A stretch of 64,000 nucleotides of DNA from Spirosoma fluviale (GCF_900230225.1 NZ_OCNH01000002.1:249844-313843), one strand, 5' to 3'. Positions 1 through 9,220 are shown, numbered from the stretch's first letter. Numbers and translations are program-made. Notes: generated by a model not told the origin, from the sequence alone.

Positions 1-1
1 C

Positions 2-2606
2 ATTCCAGAGGCTAATCCACGAGAAGAAGGATTGAAACTGATACTCGTCGCCGGTAATGTTGATCTGCGCGGCTATTCCAGAGGCTAATCCACGAGAAGA
101 AGGATTGAAACAATACATCGGCCGGGATAAGGTGACGCAAAGCCTGGATTCCAGAGGCTAATCCACGAGAAGAAGGATTGAAACGGGATTATGGGTTGTG
201 GGTGCATACGTTACGCTGCTATTCCAGAGGCTAATCCACGAGAAGAAGGATTGAAACACAATTCCTTATAATTATGGCAATCAATCCGAAAGTATTCCAG
301 AGGCTAATCCACGAGAAGAAGGATTGAAACGTTCCTTCAGCTTCTCAAATAGAGTCTTGATCATGAATTCCAGAGGCTAATCCACGAGAAGAAGGATTGA
401 AACTCATTCACAATTCCATAATGCCTATTTCCCCAAGTCAAATTCCAGAGGCTAATCCACGAGAAGAAGGATTGAAACAATGGCAGAAGGCCGACGTTAG
501 AGCGTCGGCCTTCTATTCCAGAGGCTAATCCACGAGAAGAAGGATTGAAACGTCGCTGAATTTGGTGTAACTGAATGGATTGGTTGTATTCCAGAGGCTA
601 ATCCACGAGAAGAAGGATTGAAACAGTGTACCAGCACCACCCACAATAATAGCTGCACCAGAATTCCAGAGGCTAATCCACGAGAAGAAGGATTGAAACT
701 CTGCTGGACTCTACCACGCTACAGGCGTAACCGATATTCCAGAGGCTAATCCACGAGAAGAAGGATTGAAACTACGAATCTTTCCAAAGGGACTTGGTGA
801 GTATAGTCATTCCAGAGGCTAATCCACGAGAAGAAGGATTGAAACATAATCAACATTCCCCCAGGCACGACAAAAAGCACGAATTCCAGAGGCTAATCCA
901 CGAGAAGAAGGATTGAAACGGTAGTTACGGGCGACAGGATAGCCGCCCCAGTGGAAATTCCAGAGGCTAATCCACGAGAAGAAGGATTGAAACAGGATTT
1001 CAGTCTCGCTGAGCTGAAGACGATTTTCAGCAAATTCCAGAGGCTAATCCACGAGAAGAAGGATTGAAACTGATACTCGTCGCCGGTAATGTTGATCTGC
1101 GCGGCTATTCCAGAGGCTAATCCACGAGAAGAAGGATTGAAACAACCTATCAAGTGGAAAAATTATACTATCTGCCACCATTCCAGAGGCTAATCCACGA
1201 GAAGAAGGATTGAAACTCGACTTGGCCCGAGCGGTACCGTGAATGGGAACAAATTCCAGAGGCTAATCCACGAGAAGAAGGATTGAAACATTAAAAGACT
1301 ATGATTTCTACACTAAAAGAGTTGGATTCCAGAGGCTAATCCACGAGAAGAAGGATTGAAACCATTGATTGCCTGTATATCAGCCGCCATTGGGTTGCAT
1401 TCCAGAGGCTAATCCACGAGAAGAAGGATTGAAACACGGTACCGAGTTCAACGAAGGCGACCTGTTGACGATATTCCAGAGGCTAATCCACGAGAAGAAG
1501 GATTGAAACACTGATATGTTCTGCGGATGCGGTGGTTCTTCTGAGATTCCAGAGGCTAATCCACGAGAAGAAGGATTGAAACAAGGACTGCTCCAGTCAG
1601 CCTATGATGATAATGGCTACATATTCCAGAGGCTAATCCACGAGAAGAAGGATTGAAACGATACAGTAGGAAAGTCAACGATAGTTGACGCAACAATTCC
1701 AGAGGCTAATCCACGAGAAGAAGGATTGAAACAGTCTTACCGGGCCTTTGTGGATAAATGGAATGCCTATTCCAGAGGCTAATCCACGAGAAGAAGGATT
1801 GAAACCGAAAACTTCACCACTACCTACCCTGTTAATAATGGATTCCAGAGGCTAATCCACGAGAAGAAGGATTGAAACAAGACCTAAAACCAAAAACAAT
1901 ATTAATCCGTCCTGATTCCAGAGGCTAATCCACGAGAAGAAGGATTGAAACTAAAGGCTGTTCTATACGTTGCTGGAACTGAATTTTATTCCAGAGGCTA
2001 ATCCACGAGAAGAAGGATTGAAACAGAAAATAGCCCTTTCATTTCTGTACCTGCTTTTACATTCCAGAGGCTAATCCACGAGAAGAAGGATTGAAACATG
2101 AATCAGGGGCAATATTCCCACCATATACATAAAAATTCCAGAGGCTAATCCACGAGAAGAAGGATTGAAACTGAAACCCCAGGACGATCATGCCGCATCG
2201 ATGGTGGCATTCCAGAGGCTAATCCACGAGAAGAAGGATTGAAACAGGGAACGGTACGGCACAATCAAAATGCCGCTGCCATTCCAGAGGCTAATCCACG
2301 AGAAGAAGGATTGAAACTGGTTTCCGGTTGCATGGTATAAAGTTAGTGATTAGATTCCAGAGGCTAATCCACGAGAAGAAGGATTGAAACCGGGTTACCC
2401 TGGCAGCTAGTCCCTTTGCCCAGCATAATTCCAGAGGCTAATCCACGAGAAGAAGGATTGAAACAATACAACTCCCATCGATAGGTGCTGTTCATCGGAT
2501 ATTCCAGAGGCTAATCCACGAGAAGAAGGATTGAAACACTTACCATAGTCCGTTTTAACCAACCCCGCCGGTATTCCAGAGACTAATCCACGAGAAGGAT
2601 TGAAAC
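2..2606 (+). CRISPR. CRISPR array, 36 repeats and 35 spacers, right-hand end
   Basis: A 37-base repeat beginning ATTCCAGAGGCTAATC and ending GGATTGAAAC recurs 36 times from base 2. All internal copies I read look identical. Spacers are 35 to 40 bases, mostly 36. The last repeat (2573-2606) is degenerate. The ATTGAAAC 3' end is the classic 8-base crRNA handle seen in many type I and III systems, so transcription is probably left to right with the leader and newest spacers left of the window. AATCC and GGATT inside the repeat can form a 5-base-pair stem. No cas gene is present in the window, so the subtype cannot be assigned. Two spacers (39-74 and 1071-1106) are identical. Confidence 0.99.
2573..2606 (+). 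repeat. Degenerate terminal CRISPR repeat
   Basis: This last copy is 34 bases. It carries one G-to-A change (GAGACTAATCC instead of GAGGCTAATCC) and has lost three bases from the AGAAGAAGG stretch. Decay of the leader-distal repeat is usual, and this fixes the array polarity. The 125 bases after it hold no further repeat; their first 36 bases could be an orphaned old spacer. Confidence 0.9.
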
Positions 2607-2731
2607 CAGATTGATGTACCAGCTTTGCTGTAGAATGCCCAACTTCCTGAAGCCATCCGTCGTTTATTCTGATACGCATTAATCTTTCTATTACGTTTGC
2701 TATCTAATGATCAAACGCATCGAAAATCATA

Positions 2732-3352
2732 ATGAAATCATTCCTGAGTTGGTTTTATACCGCCACCCTGATGTTAACAGTCACGCTGTCGGTTAGGGCG
2801 CAAAACCCAAAAGGGTATAATCTGGGCGATGCCGTAGCCGATTTTCGACTTAAGAATGTGGATAGCCGCCAAATCACCCTGGCCGATTATAAAGACCAGC
2901 GGGGCGTAATTGTTGTTTTTATGAGCAATCATTGCCCATTTGCAAAGGCCTACGAAGACCGTCTGATTGGGCTTGACCGGAAATTTGCGACGCAGGGATA
3001 TCCGGTGCTCGCCATCATGCCCAACGACCCCAAAGCGTATACGGACGACTCATTTCAGAACATGCAAACTCGCTCGCGCGAAAAGAACTACCCATTTGCC
3101 TACGGAATGGACGAAACGCAGGCAACCGCTAAAGCCTTTGGCGCCACCCGTACACCCGAAGTGTTTGTGCTAAAGCAAACGGGGGGACAGTTCATTGTTG
3201 AGTATGTAGGAACGATTGATGATAGCCCCCAGGATGGAAGCAGCGTACAACGGCGATACATCGACGAAGCCGTCAGTAGTCTCCTGGCTGGTCGGCCGGT
3301 GCAGTCGCCCATTACCAAGCCTATCGGCTGTGCCATTAAGTGGAAAAATTAG
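2732..3352 (+). CDS. Secreted thioredoxin-fold redoxin (AhpC/TSA-like)
   Basis: This 206-residue protein has a signal peptide (about residues 1-24, ending VRAQ) followed by an AhpC/TSA-type thioredoxin fold. The active-site segment is SNHCPFAKAYEDR with a single Cys68, not a CxxC. A second cysteine lies at Cys200 in the C-terminal GCAIKW motif, a pattern I associate with a family of redoxin-domain proteins in Bacteroidota. It probably acts in the periplasm in thiol redox chemistry or peroxide handling; the substrate is unknown. It is the first gene after the CRISPR array and has no functional link to it. The start at 2732 puts a normal signal peptide at the N-terminus. Confidence 0.82.
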   Translation: MKSFLSWFYTATLMLTVTLSVRAQNPKGYNLGDAVADFRLKNVDSRQITLADYKDQRGVIVVFMSNHCPFAKAYEDRLIGLDRKFATQGYPVLAIMPNDPKAYTDDSFQNMQTRSREKNYPFAYGMDETQATAKAFGATRTPEVFVLKQTGGQFIVEYVGTIDDSPQDGSSVQRRYIDEAVSSLLAGRPVQSPITKPIGCAIKWKN

Positions 3353-3355
3353 GAA

Positions 3356-3437
3356 ATTCGGTTCTGTAGTACCGACCGGGAAGGTTCGACGCATCGACGG
3401 TTCGACGTATCGACGGTTGGTACTACACAAACCGAAT
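3356..3437. repeat. Diverged REP-like palindrome, GTAGTACCGACC family
   Basis: The outer arms ATTCGGTT..TGTAGTACCGACCG and CGGTTGGTACTACAC..AACCGAAT pair with a few mismatches. The GTAGTACC foot is the one found beside the transposase at 37332-37976. The middle is atypical: it holds two copies of a 16-base word, GGTTCGACGCATCGAC and GGTTCGACGTATCGAC, where other copies have a short loop. It lies just after the redoxin stop codon. Confidence 0.7.
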
Positions 3438-3492
3438 TTCTGGCACATCATTTGCCAAACTATCTGTGAGAATCAACTTACTCAACACGATT

Positions 3493-4044
3493 ATGATCAA
3501 ACATCCATTAACACTAACACGAATTAAGCACACTGCCGGCACCCTTATGCTGGTGGCTTCACTGGCATTGTTGCAGGCCTGTGGTTCAGACAACAAGAAC
3601 GAGTCACGTACCGAAGATGCCCTCGAAAAAACAGGCGATGCTGTCTCCGCCGATACCAAAGAGGCAACGGCTGAAGCCCGCGAAGATCTAAACGAAACGG
3701 GTGATAAAGTAGAAGCTAAATCCGATGAAGCAGCGGCCGATTTCCGGCGCGAACGGGATGAGGCAGTGGCCAAAATGAACGTTCAAAAGGACAAACTGGA
3801 TGCTAAAATCGATGAATTGAAGGCAAAAGCCGACAGACAAAGCGATAAAGCAAAAGCTGAAACAGACCGGCAGCGCGCAAAGCTGGAAGAGCAGCGGAAA
3901 GAGCTGGGCGAAGACATCGATCACGCCAAAAATGCAACGGCCGATGCTTGGCAGGATGTGAAATCCGGATTCAAACAGGCGGGCCGCGAAATAGGCGATG
4001 CGTTTGATAAAGCAGGCGATAAACTGAAGCGGGATAACGACTAG
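3493..4044 (+). CDS. Coiled-coil lipoprotein
   Basis: This 183-residue protein starts with a lipoprotein signal peptide; the lipobox LQAC places the lipidated cysteine at about residue 30. The mature part is almost wholly charged and rich in Ala, Lys, Glu and Asp. Heptad-like stretches predict one long helix or coiled coil. A GTG at 3466 would add nine residues, but ATG 3493 gives a conventional signal peptide. No catalytic motif is visible. It may be an envelope spacer or stress protein, which is a guess. A terminator hairpin follows at 4070-4108. Confidence 0.75.
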   Translation: MIKHPLTLTRIKHTAGTLMLVASLALLQACGSDNKNESRTEDALEKTGDAVSADTKEATAEAREDLNETGDKVEAKSDEAAADFRRERDEAVAKMNVQKDKLDAKIDELKAKADRQSDKAKAETDRQRAKLEEQRKELGEDIDHAKNATADAWQDVKSGFKQAGREIGDAFDKAGDKLKRDND

Positions 4045-4069
4045 GTAAAGCGTCTTTGTTACTAAAATT

Positions 4070-4108
4070 GATAAGGTGCTGGCTTTCATGAAAAAGTCGG
4101 CACCTTAT
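4070..4108 (+). terminator. Intrinsic terminator after the coiled-coil lipoprotein
   Basis: ATAAGGTGC pairs with GCACCTTAT across a loop of about 20 bases and is followed by a T-rich stretch. It lies 26 bases past the stop codon. Confidence 0.7.
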
Positions 4109-4167
4109 TTGTTTAGAAGAGTGTAGAGCCTTTTCCTCAGATTTGAGGATAGATATACAGTTATCAC

Positions 4168-4198
4168 TTGTATTCCAGCGGGGAAAATTGTTATTTTG
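4168..4198 (+). promoter_or_regulatory. Candidate promoter for ppiD
   Basis: TTG at 4168-4170 is followed about 21 bases later by TATTTTG at 4192-4198, close to the Bacteroidota -33/-7 pair. The expected start point is about 20 bases before the ATG at 4226. Confidence 0.5.
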
Positions 4199-4225
4199 CG
4201 GGCTAAATTGACTGTTAAAAGCGAA

Positions 4226-6346
4226 ATGTCTGTCATTAATAAGATCAGAGAACGTTCGGGACTGGCTGTTGGTATTATTGCCGTCAGTTTGATTCTGTTC
4301 ATTGTGGGTGGTGATTTGCTCGGAGGCCGTAGTCTGCTCTTCGGCGGGAACCAGCAGGAAGTTGGTGAGATTGCTGGTCAATCCATTGATTACCAGGATT
4401 TCAACGCCAAAGTAGACGAGCTTAGGGCGCAGTTTGAACAACAAAGCGGCCGGGCTCCTGCCGAGCAGGATCTTGTGCAGATCCGGGAACAGGCCTGGAA
4501 TCAGCTTCTGTTCGAAATTGCCTATCAGCAAGAGTTCGACAAACTGGGCCTCAAAGTCACGAGTGAGGAGCTGGTCGACATGGTGCAGGGAAACAACATC
4601 AGCCCGGCCGTTCGTCAGGCGTTCACGAACCCTCAAACCGGTGTATTCGACAAAAGCTCCATCATCAGTTACCTGAAAGGCCTGAAGAATTTACCGGCTC
4701 AGCAGCAGGCTGCCTGGGCTAGTTTCGAGAAAAACCTGGCTTCTGATCGCCTGCGGGAAAAATACGAAGGCCTGATGCGTCTATCGGTTTTTGCCACTAC
4801 CGCCGAAGCACAGAAAGAATACCAGGCGCAGAATTCAAAAGCGAATGTGAAATTCCTGTTTGTACCGTACTACACCATCAACGACACGACGGTGAAAGTG
4901 ACGGACTCGCAGCTGGAGAGTTATCTTTCGAAGCACAAAGATGAGTATCCCGGTGTAGATAGCCGGTCGGTTCAGTATGTGACGTTCTCGGTTGCTCCGT
5001 CTAAAGAAGATAGCTCAGCCCTGTATACACAAATCAAATCGCTGGCTCGTGGCCTCGGTGCTGCTACCAACGATTCGACCTTTGCCCAGCAAAACAGCGA
5101 CGTTCGGGTGCCGCTTTACCTAACGGCTGGCGAAATGCCTGAACAACTCCGGGCTGCCATCCCAACCTTTGCCCCCGGTGGTATTTACGGTCCCTTCCGC
5201 GAAGGCAACACGTATTTTATTTATAAATACGGCGGTACCAAGCGCGATACCAATTATACGGCCCGCGCCAGCCACATCCTGATTCAAACAAAAGGTCTGG
5301 CCGATTCGGCCAAAGCCGATGCACGTCGCCGGGCAGAAGGCATCCTGAAGCAGATTCAGGGTGGTGCCAGCTTCGAAGCACTGGCTCAGACCAACAGCGA
5401 CGACGGTTCCCGCTCTGTAGGTGGCGACCTCGGTTATTTCAAAAACAATGGACAGATGGTGAAGCCGTTCGAAACGGCTGTATTCGGGGCTGCGTCGGCT
5501 GGTTTAATTCCCCGCCTGGTCGAGACGGAGTTCGGTTACCACATCATCAATGTTACGCAACCCAAAACGAACGTACTTTATCGCATAGCGGCTATTGGTA
5601 AGGCAATTACGCCAAGCCAGACCACCCGAGATGAAGCGCTGCGCAAAGCGGACCAGTTTGCTTCTGATGTGCATAGCAAAGAAGAGTTTGACGCCAAAGT
5701 GAAAGAGGATAAATCGCTGGTAGTAGCTACAGCAGATCGTATTCCCGAAGGCGCTAACCAGATCAACGCATTAACGGGATCGGAAGTGCGGCAGATCGTT
5801 CGGTGGGCATTTAACGACAAGACGGACGTAAACGCAGTTTCGGAGCCGTTTGAAGTAGGTGACCAGTATGTTATTGCGGTCCTGACCAACAAGACATCGA
5901 AAGACAAAGTGAGCATCAACGATTTCCGGAATGAACTGACCGCTAAAGTTCGCAACGAACTGAAAGGCGAGCAGATCATCAGCAAGCTCGGCAACGCCAG
6001 CGGCTCGCTGGAATCCATTTCGCAGAAATATGGTGCCGGTGCCCTGGTCGAAACTGTTGAGGATGTTAACCTGGCAACGGGTTTCCTTCGCAGCGCGGGC
6101 GTTGACCCTTTTGCTCTCGGAAAAGCGTTTGGCTTGAAGCCCGGTACCCGCACGAAGCCATTTGCTGGCGAAGGTGGCGTCCTGATCATGGAAACGGTAT
6201 CACTGACTCCTGCTCCTTCAATCGCCGATTACGCACTGTATAAAACGCAAATTCAGCAAAACAACACCCAGCGTGTTGGGTTCTACATCAACGAAGCCAT
6301 TAAGGATGCGGCCAAAGTTGAAGACCGCCGGGCTAAATTTTATTAG
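4226..6346 (+). CDS. ppiD: Membrane-anchored periplasmic peptidyl-prolyl isomerase, PpiD-like
   Basis: This 706-residue foldase would help outer-membrane or secreted proteins mature in the periplasm. A short cytoplasmic head (MSVINKIRERSG) is followed by a single membrane segment at about residues 13-34. A SurA-type N-terminal chaperone region follows. A parvulin (PPIC) domain lies near residues 345-440, with ARASHILIQTK, DLGYF and FGYHIINV. A long second substrate-binding part completes the protein. This is the architecture and approximate length of PpiD in Bacteroidota. I chose ATG 4226 because the in-frame upstream GTG/ATG region overlaps the candidate promoter. Confidence 0.9.
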   Translation: MSVINKIRERSGLAVGIIAVSLILFIVGGDLLGGRSLLFGGNQQEVGEIAGQSIDYQDFNAKVDELRAQFEQQSGRAPAEQDLVQIREQAWNQLLFEIAYQQEFDKLGLKVTSEELVDMVQGNNISPAVRQAFTNPQTGVFDKSSIISYLKGLKNLPAQQQAAWASFEKNLASDRLREKYEGLMRLSVFATTAEAQKEYQAQNSKANVKFLFVPYYTINDTTVKVTDSQLESYLSKHKDEYPGVDSRSVQYVTFSVAPSKEDSSALYTQIKSLARGLGAATNDSTFAQQNSDVRVPLYLTAGEMPEQLRAAIPTFAPGGIYGPFREGNTYFIYKYGGTKRDTNYTARASHILIQTKGLADSAKADARRRAEGILKQIQGGASFEALAQTNSDDGSRSVGGDLGYFKNNGQMVKPFETAVFGAASAGLIPRLVETEFGYHIINVTQPKTNVLYRIAAIGKAITPSQTTRDEALRKADQFASDVHSKEEFDAKVKEDKSLVVATADRIPEGANQINALTGSEVRQIVRWAFNDKTDVNAVSEPFEVGDQYVIAVLTNKTSKDKVSINDFRNELTAKVRNELKGEQIISKLGNASGSLESISQKYGAGALVETVEDVNLATGFLRSAGVDPFALGKAFGLKPGTRTKPFAGEGGVLIMETVSLTPAPSIADYALYKTQIQQNNTQRVGFYINEAIKDAAKVEDRRAKFY

Positions 6347-6364
6347 TCTCTAGTTGATAGTATA

Positions 6365-6403
6365 TAAAAAATCCCTCGTCTGGTTCCAGACGAGGGATTT
6401 TTT
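6365..6403 (+). terminator. Intrinsic terminator after ppiD
   Basis: AATCCCTCGTCTGG and CCAGACGAGGGATT form a perfect stem with a two-base loop, flanked by A and T runs so it can work on both strands. Confidence 0.9.
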
Positions 6404-6414
6404 TGTGCCTGGGA

Positions 6415-6514
6415 TTATTGGTTATTAGTTAATGGTTATTGAGTTATTAGTCAACTCACGCGGATAACTCATTAATCACTAACTCCATAACTATTAACCA
6501 ACAACCAATAACCA
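6415..6514. repeat. Intergenic inverted repeat of TTATT/AATAA words between convergent genes
   Basis: The left side is made of degenerate copies of GGTTATTAGTTA and the right side of TTAACCAATAACC-type words, so the two halves can pair imperfectly. It fills the gap between ppiD and rdgB up to the rdgB stop codon. Confidence 0.65.
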
Positions 6515-7093
6515 TTACTTGATCTGCTCCTGCAAATACGTTATCATTTTAGTCAATGCCTGTGACCGGTGGCTTATGAGCCCCTTTTCGTCAATTGTCA
6601 TCTCGGCGAAGGTGCGGTCATACCCATCAGGTTGAAAGACGGGGTCGTAACCAAAGCCGCCGGAGCCGCGTGGTTCCGTCAGGATCTGACCGGCAATGGT
6701 ACCCTGAAATTGATGCTCTACGCCATGCAGGACCAACGTAAATACGGTTATAAACCGGGCCGCACGAGTAGGCTTATCGGCCAAGTTGGACAAAAGCTTC
6801 TGAATGTTCCTTTCACTATCCCGGCTGCCGGAATAAAAGGCCGAATCAACGCCCGGTTCGCCATTCAGCGCATCAACTTCCAGACCGGAGTCATCAGCAA
6901 AACAGGAAACGCCGAAGTGCGTCCAGACATAATCGGCTTTCTGGCGCGAGTTACCCGGAATCGTCCCGGAGGTTTCGGGTAACTCCTCCGTACAACCGAT
7001 ATCCTGAAGGGTTTTAAGAATGAACGAGTCGCCGAGCTTGGCGGCTACTTCGGCAAGTTTATGTTGATTGTTTGTGGCAAAGCAGAGTTCCAT
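6515..7093 (-). CDS. rdgB: Non-canonical purine NTP pyrophosphatase (RdgB/HAM1)
   Basis: This 192-residue enzyme hydrolyses dITP, XTP and related deaminated purine nucleotides to monophosphates and keeps them out of DNA. The N-terminal substrate motif MELCFATNNQHKLAE is clear. The family's central motifs follow: SCFADDSGLEVDAL, PGVDSAFYSG, and a GGFGYDPVF segment near residue 145. The usual TFEENA-type motif reads TSGTIPGNSRQKA here. A frame extension of three residues upstream (MFT) is possible, but MELCFATNN matches the family start. Confidence 0.93.
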   Translation of the reverse strand: MELCFATNNQHKLAEVAAKLGDSFILKTLQDIGCTEELPETSGTIPGNSRQKADYVWTHFGVSCFADDSGLEVDALNGEPGVDSAFYSGSRDSERNIQKLLSNLADKPTRAARFITVFTLVLHGVEHQFQGTIAGQILTEPRGSGGFGYDPVFQPDGYDRTFAEMTIDEKGLISHRSQALTKMITYLQEQIK

Positions 7094-7104
7094 AGTGAAC
7101 AAAA

Positions 7105-7138
7105 AAAGCCGTTTGCAGCGATAACTGCAAACGGCTTT
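7105..7138 (-). terminator. Intrinsic terminator of the FKBP gene
   Basis: AAAGCCGTTTGCAG pairs with CTGCAAACGGCTTT. The A run on the plus strand makes a U tract for transcripts coming from the minus-strand FKBP gene. Confidence 0.88.
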
Positions 7139-7156
7139 CGTAGAATAACGGAATAC

Positions 7157-8071
7157 TTACCGGCCGGGCTGTGGCATACCGCCGGGCTGGCCAGGCTGAC
7201 CTTTCTGAATATCGATCAGTTCGATGTCGAATAACAGAACGGAGTTTGGAGCAATGCCCTGGTTGCCACGGGGGCCATACGCCAGCGTCGAGGGAATAAT
7301 CAGCGTAGCAGATTCACCTTTGTGGAGCTTACTTACGCCTTCTTCCCAACCGGGAATTACCATGCCAACCCCAATCTGGAATTGGGCAGGCTTGCCACCG
7401 GCCTGCGGGTTTGTGCGTGAGCTATCGAATACTTTGCCATCCAGCAGTTTACCCGTGTAGTGAACCTGCACCACATCGCCTTTATTCGGCGTTGGGCCAG
7501 TGCCCGGTTTTGTCACTACGTAATAGACCCCCGATTCTGTTTTTTGGGCTTTACCCGCCAGGCCGTTTTTAGCGATGTAGTTTTCGATAATTTTCGCATC
7601 AACACCCTTCTGCTTGTCGAAATCAGCGGCCTGGGCTTTCTTGTATTCGTCTTCGGTCTGCACATTCAGGATCTTCACCGCAATACCAATATCGGTTCCT
7701 TTCTGCACACCCGGAGGCAGGGGTTGCATGGCTTTGGTAAACAGCGAATCGGCACTTACGTAGAACGTAGCACTATCACCTTTTCCCAGCATGGTTAACC
7801 CTTCTTCGTATGATCCTTTAAAGGGCGGTACCTGCAACAACATCTGGAACGGCGTACCTTCTTTGTGAGTATCGCGCAGAACAGAATCCTTGTTGTTCAT
7901 CAGGGTCAGGTGAAGGGTCAGAATATCGCCAACTTTACCCTTACGGTTCCCTTCGGTTTGTTCGTGAATTGTGTACTTCAGGCCGTTTTCCGTCACCTGT
8001 TGGCGGTTTTTACCGCAGGCCGCTACAACAGCGACGAGTAGGGCGGCTTTCCCGAAATTTTTAAGAGACAT
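7157..8071 (-). CDS. FKBP-type peptidyl-prolyl isomerase lipoprotein, two FKBP domains
   Basis: This 304-residue protein begins with a lipoprotein signal peptide (VAAC, Cys at about residue 19) and should sit on the periplasmic side of a membrane. The N-terminal half (about 30-140) is a degenerate FKBP-like domain. The C-terminal domain (about 180-290) is canonical, with VQVHYTGKLLDGKVFDSS, GMVIPGWEEG and YGPRGN..IAPNSVLLFDIELI. A Gly/Pro/Gln-rich tail ends the protein. It likely assists folding of exported proteins, like ppiD nearby. Confidence 0.9.
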   Translation of the reverse strand: MSLKNFGKAALLVAVVAACGKNRQQVTENGLKYTIHEQTEGNRKGKVGDILTLHLTLMNNKDSVLRDTHKEGTPFQMLLQVPPFKGSYEEGLTMLGKGDSATFYVSADSLFTKAMQPLPPGVQKGTDIGIAVKILNVQTEDEYKKAQAADFDKQKGVDAKIIENYIAKNGLAGKAQKTESGVYYVVTKPGTGPTPNKGDVVQVHYTGKLLDGKVFDSSRTNPQAGGKPAQFQIGVGMVIPGWEEGVSKLHKGESATLIIPSTLAYGPRGNQGIAPNSVLLFDIELIDIQKGQPGQPGGMPQPGR

Positions 8072-8100
8072 GTGAGATTACTTGGTTTATACGTAAGATG

Positions 8101-8183
8101 TTTACGGTACTGGGTTCATCGTTTACGGGAATACTCGCATTGCATCGGCTTACTACCGTAAACTGTAAACCGATTACCGTAAA
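8101..8183. repeat. Intergenic inverted repeat of GTTTACGG words
   Basis: TTTACGGTA..GTTTACGG at 8101-8128 is mirrored by CCGTAAAC..TACCGTAAA at 8156-8183, with about 22 of 28 positions paired. It lies between the FKBP start and the NrnA stop. Confidence 0.7.
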
Positions 8184-8188
8184 TTTTT

Positions 8189-9220
8189 CTATACTGTTTC
8201 CAGCAGCAATTGCTGGTACTCGGGTAATATGGTCAAGAGTTTCTGCTCGGTATCGGCAAGGGATAACTTGGTTCGTCCACCGGCCGCGTTCCGATGGCCT
8301 CCACCACTAAAATGCTTGCTGGCCAGATCCCGAACGGAGAAATTACCTATAGAGCGAAACGACATACGAATTTCATCATTCCGATCAATTAAAATAGCCG
8401 CCATGACCACGCCATCAACCGCCAGCGCATAATTCACCATTCCTTCCGTATCGCCGGTTTTCGAGCGGTACCGCTTCAGTTCAGCGTCGGTCAGGGTAAT
8501 GTAGGCAAACTTATACTCGGGCAACACCTTGAGTTTTTCGTTCAGAACATACCCCAGGAGTCGGAATTTATCGAGGGTTACGTTATCGAAAATGCGCCGG
8601 TGGATGCTACTGACGTCGATTTTTAAATCGACCAGCTCAGCCGCCATGCGGTGAACGTTGCCTGTGGTGTTTGGATGCCGGAAAGATCCCGTATCGGTCA
8701 TCAAGCCCGAATAGAGGCATTCCGCAATGGGTACATCGATCAGGTGTTTATCGCCCAGGGCTACAATAAGCTGGAAAACCAGTTCGGCGGTTGCCGCTGC
8801 CGTTGGGTCCCAGAGTGCCAGGTCGGCGAATGATTCCGGTTCGAGGTGGTGATCGATCAGGATTTTACGAGCCCGTGACAGCCGCACCATAGGTGCCAGT
8901 TCGCGGATACGTTCGAGCGCCGAGAAGTCGAGGCAAAAGATAACATCTGCCTGCTCGAACAACTCACTGACCGACACGCGTACTTTCTCGTCAAACGCAA
9001 TAACGTTTTCGTTGCCGGACATCCAGTGTAAATTCTGGGAGTAGTCGGTCGGTGTAACAACCGTTACCAGATGACCTTTCTTACGAAGGTAGCCCGCCAG
9101 CCCCAGCGATGATCCCATGGCATCGGCATCGGGGTTTTGGTGAGTGGTAATCAGCACGTTCTGGGCGGCTCCGCCGGGCGGTAGTCCGATAATCGCGCCA
9201 ATTGCGTCAATATCTTGCAT
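8189..9220 (-). CDS. nrnA: DHH/DHHA1 phosphoesterase, NrnA-like oligoribonuclease/pAp phosphatase
   Basis: This 343-residue protein is a DHH-family phosphoesterase of the NrnA type, which degrades nanoRNAs and dephosphorylates 3'-phosphoadenosine 5'-phosphate. Metal-binding motifs are visible in order: THQNPDADAMGSS (27-38), an Asp in VIFCLDFS, ILIDHHLEP (the DHH signature), and the C-terminal DHHA1 motif FSGGGHRNAAGG. The reading frame is open for 28 residues upstream, but MQDIDAIG at 9220 matches the expected start. Confidence 0.88.
   Translation of the reverse strand: MQDIDAIGAIIGLPPGGAAQNVLITTHQNPDADAMGSSLGLAGYLRKKGHLVTVVTPTDYSQNLHWMSGNENVIAFDEKVRVSVSELFEQADVIFCLDFSALERIRELAPMVRLSRARKILIDHHLEPESFADLALWDPTAAATAELVFQLIVALGDKHLIDVPIAECLYSGLMTDTGSFRHPNTTGNVHRMAAELVDLKIDVSSIHRRIFDNVTLDKFRLLGYVLNEKLKVLPEYKFAYITLTDAELKRYRSKTGDTEGMVNYALAVDGVVMAAILIDRNDEIRMSFRSIGNFSVRDLASKHFSGGGHRNAAGGRTKLSLADTEQKLLTILPEYQQLLLETV

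Noticed and set aside
893..1153. Open reading frames inside the CRISPR array (also 2407-2679)
   Set aside because: Their sequence is the translation of the 37-base repeat (FNPSSRGLASGI recurring) plus spacers.
1144..1179. Possible self-targeting spacer: a short stretch AAGTGGAAAAATTA is shared with the redoxin gene end (near 3340)
   Set aside because: Only about 14 bases match, which is expected by chance for 35 spacers against 64 kb on two strands.
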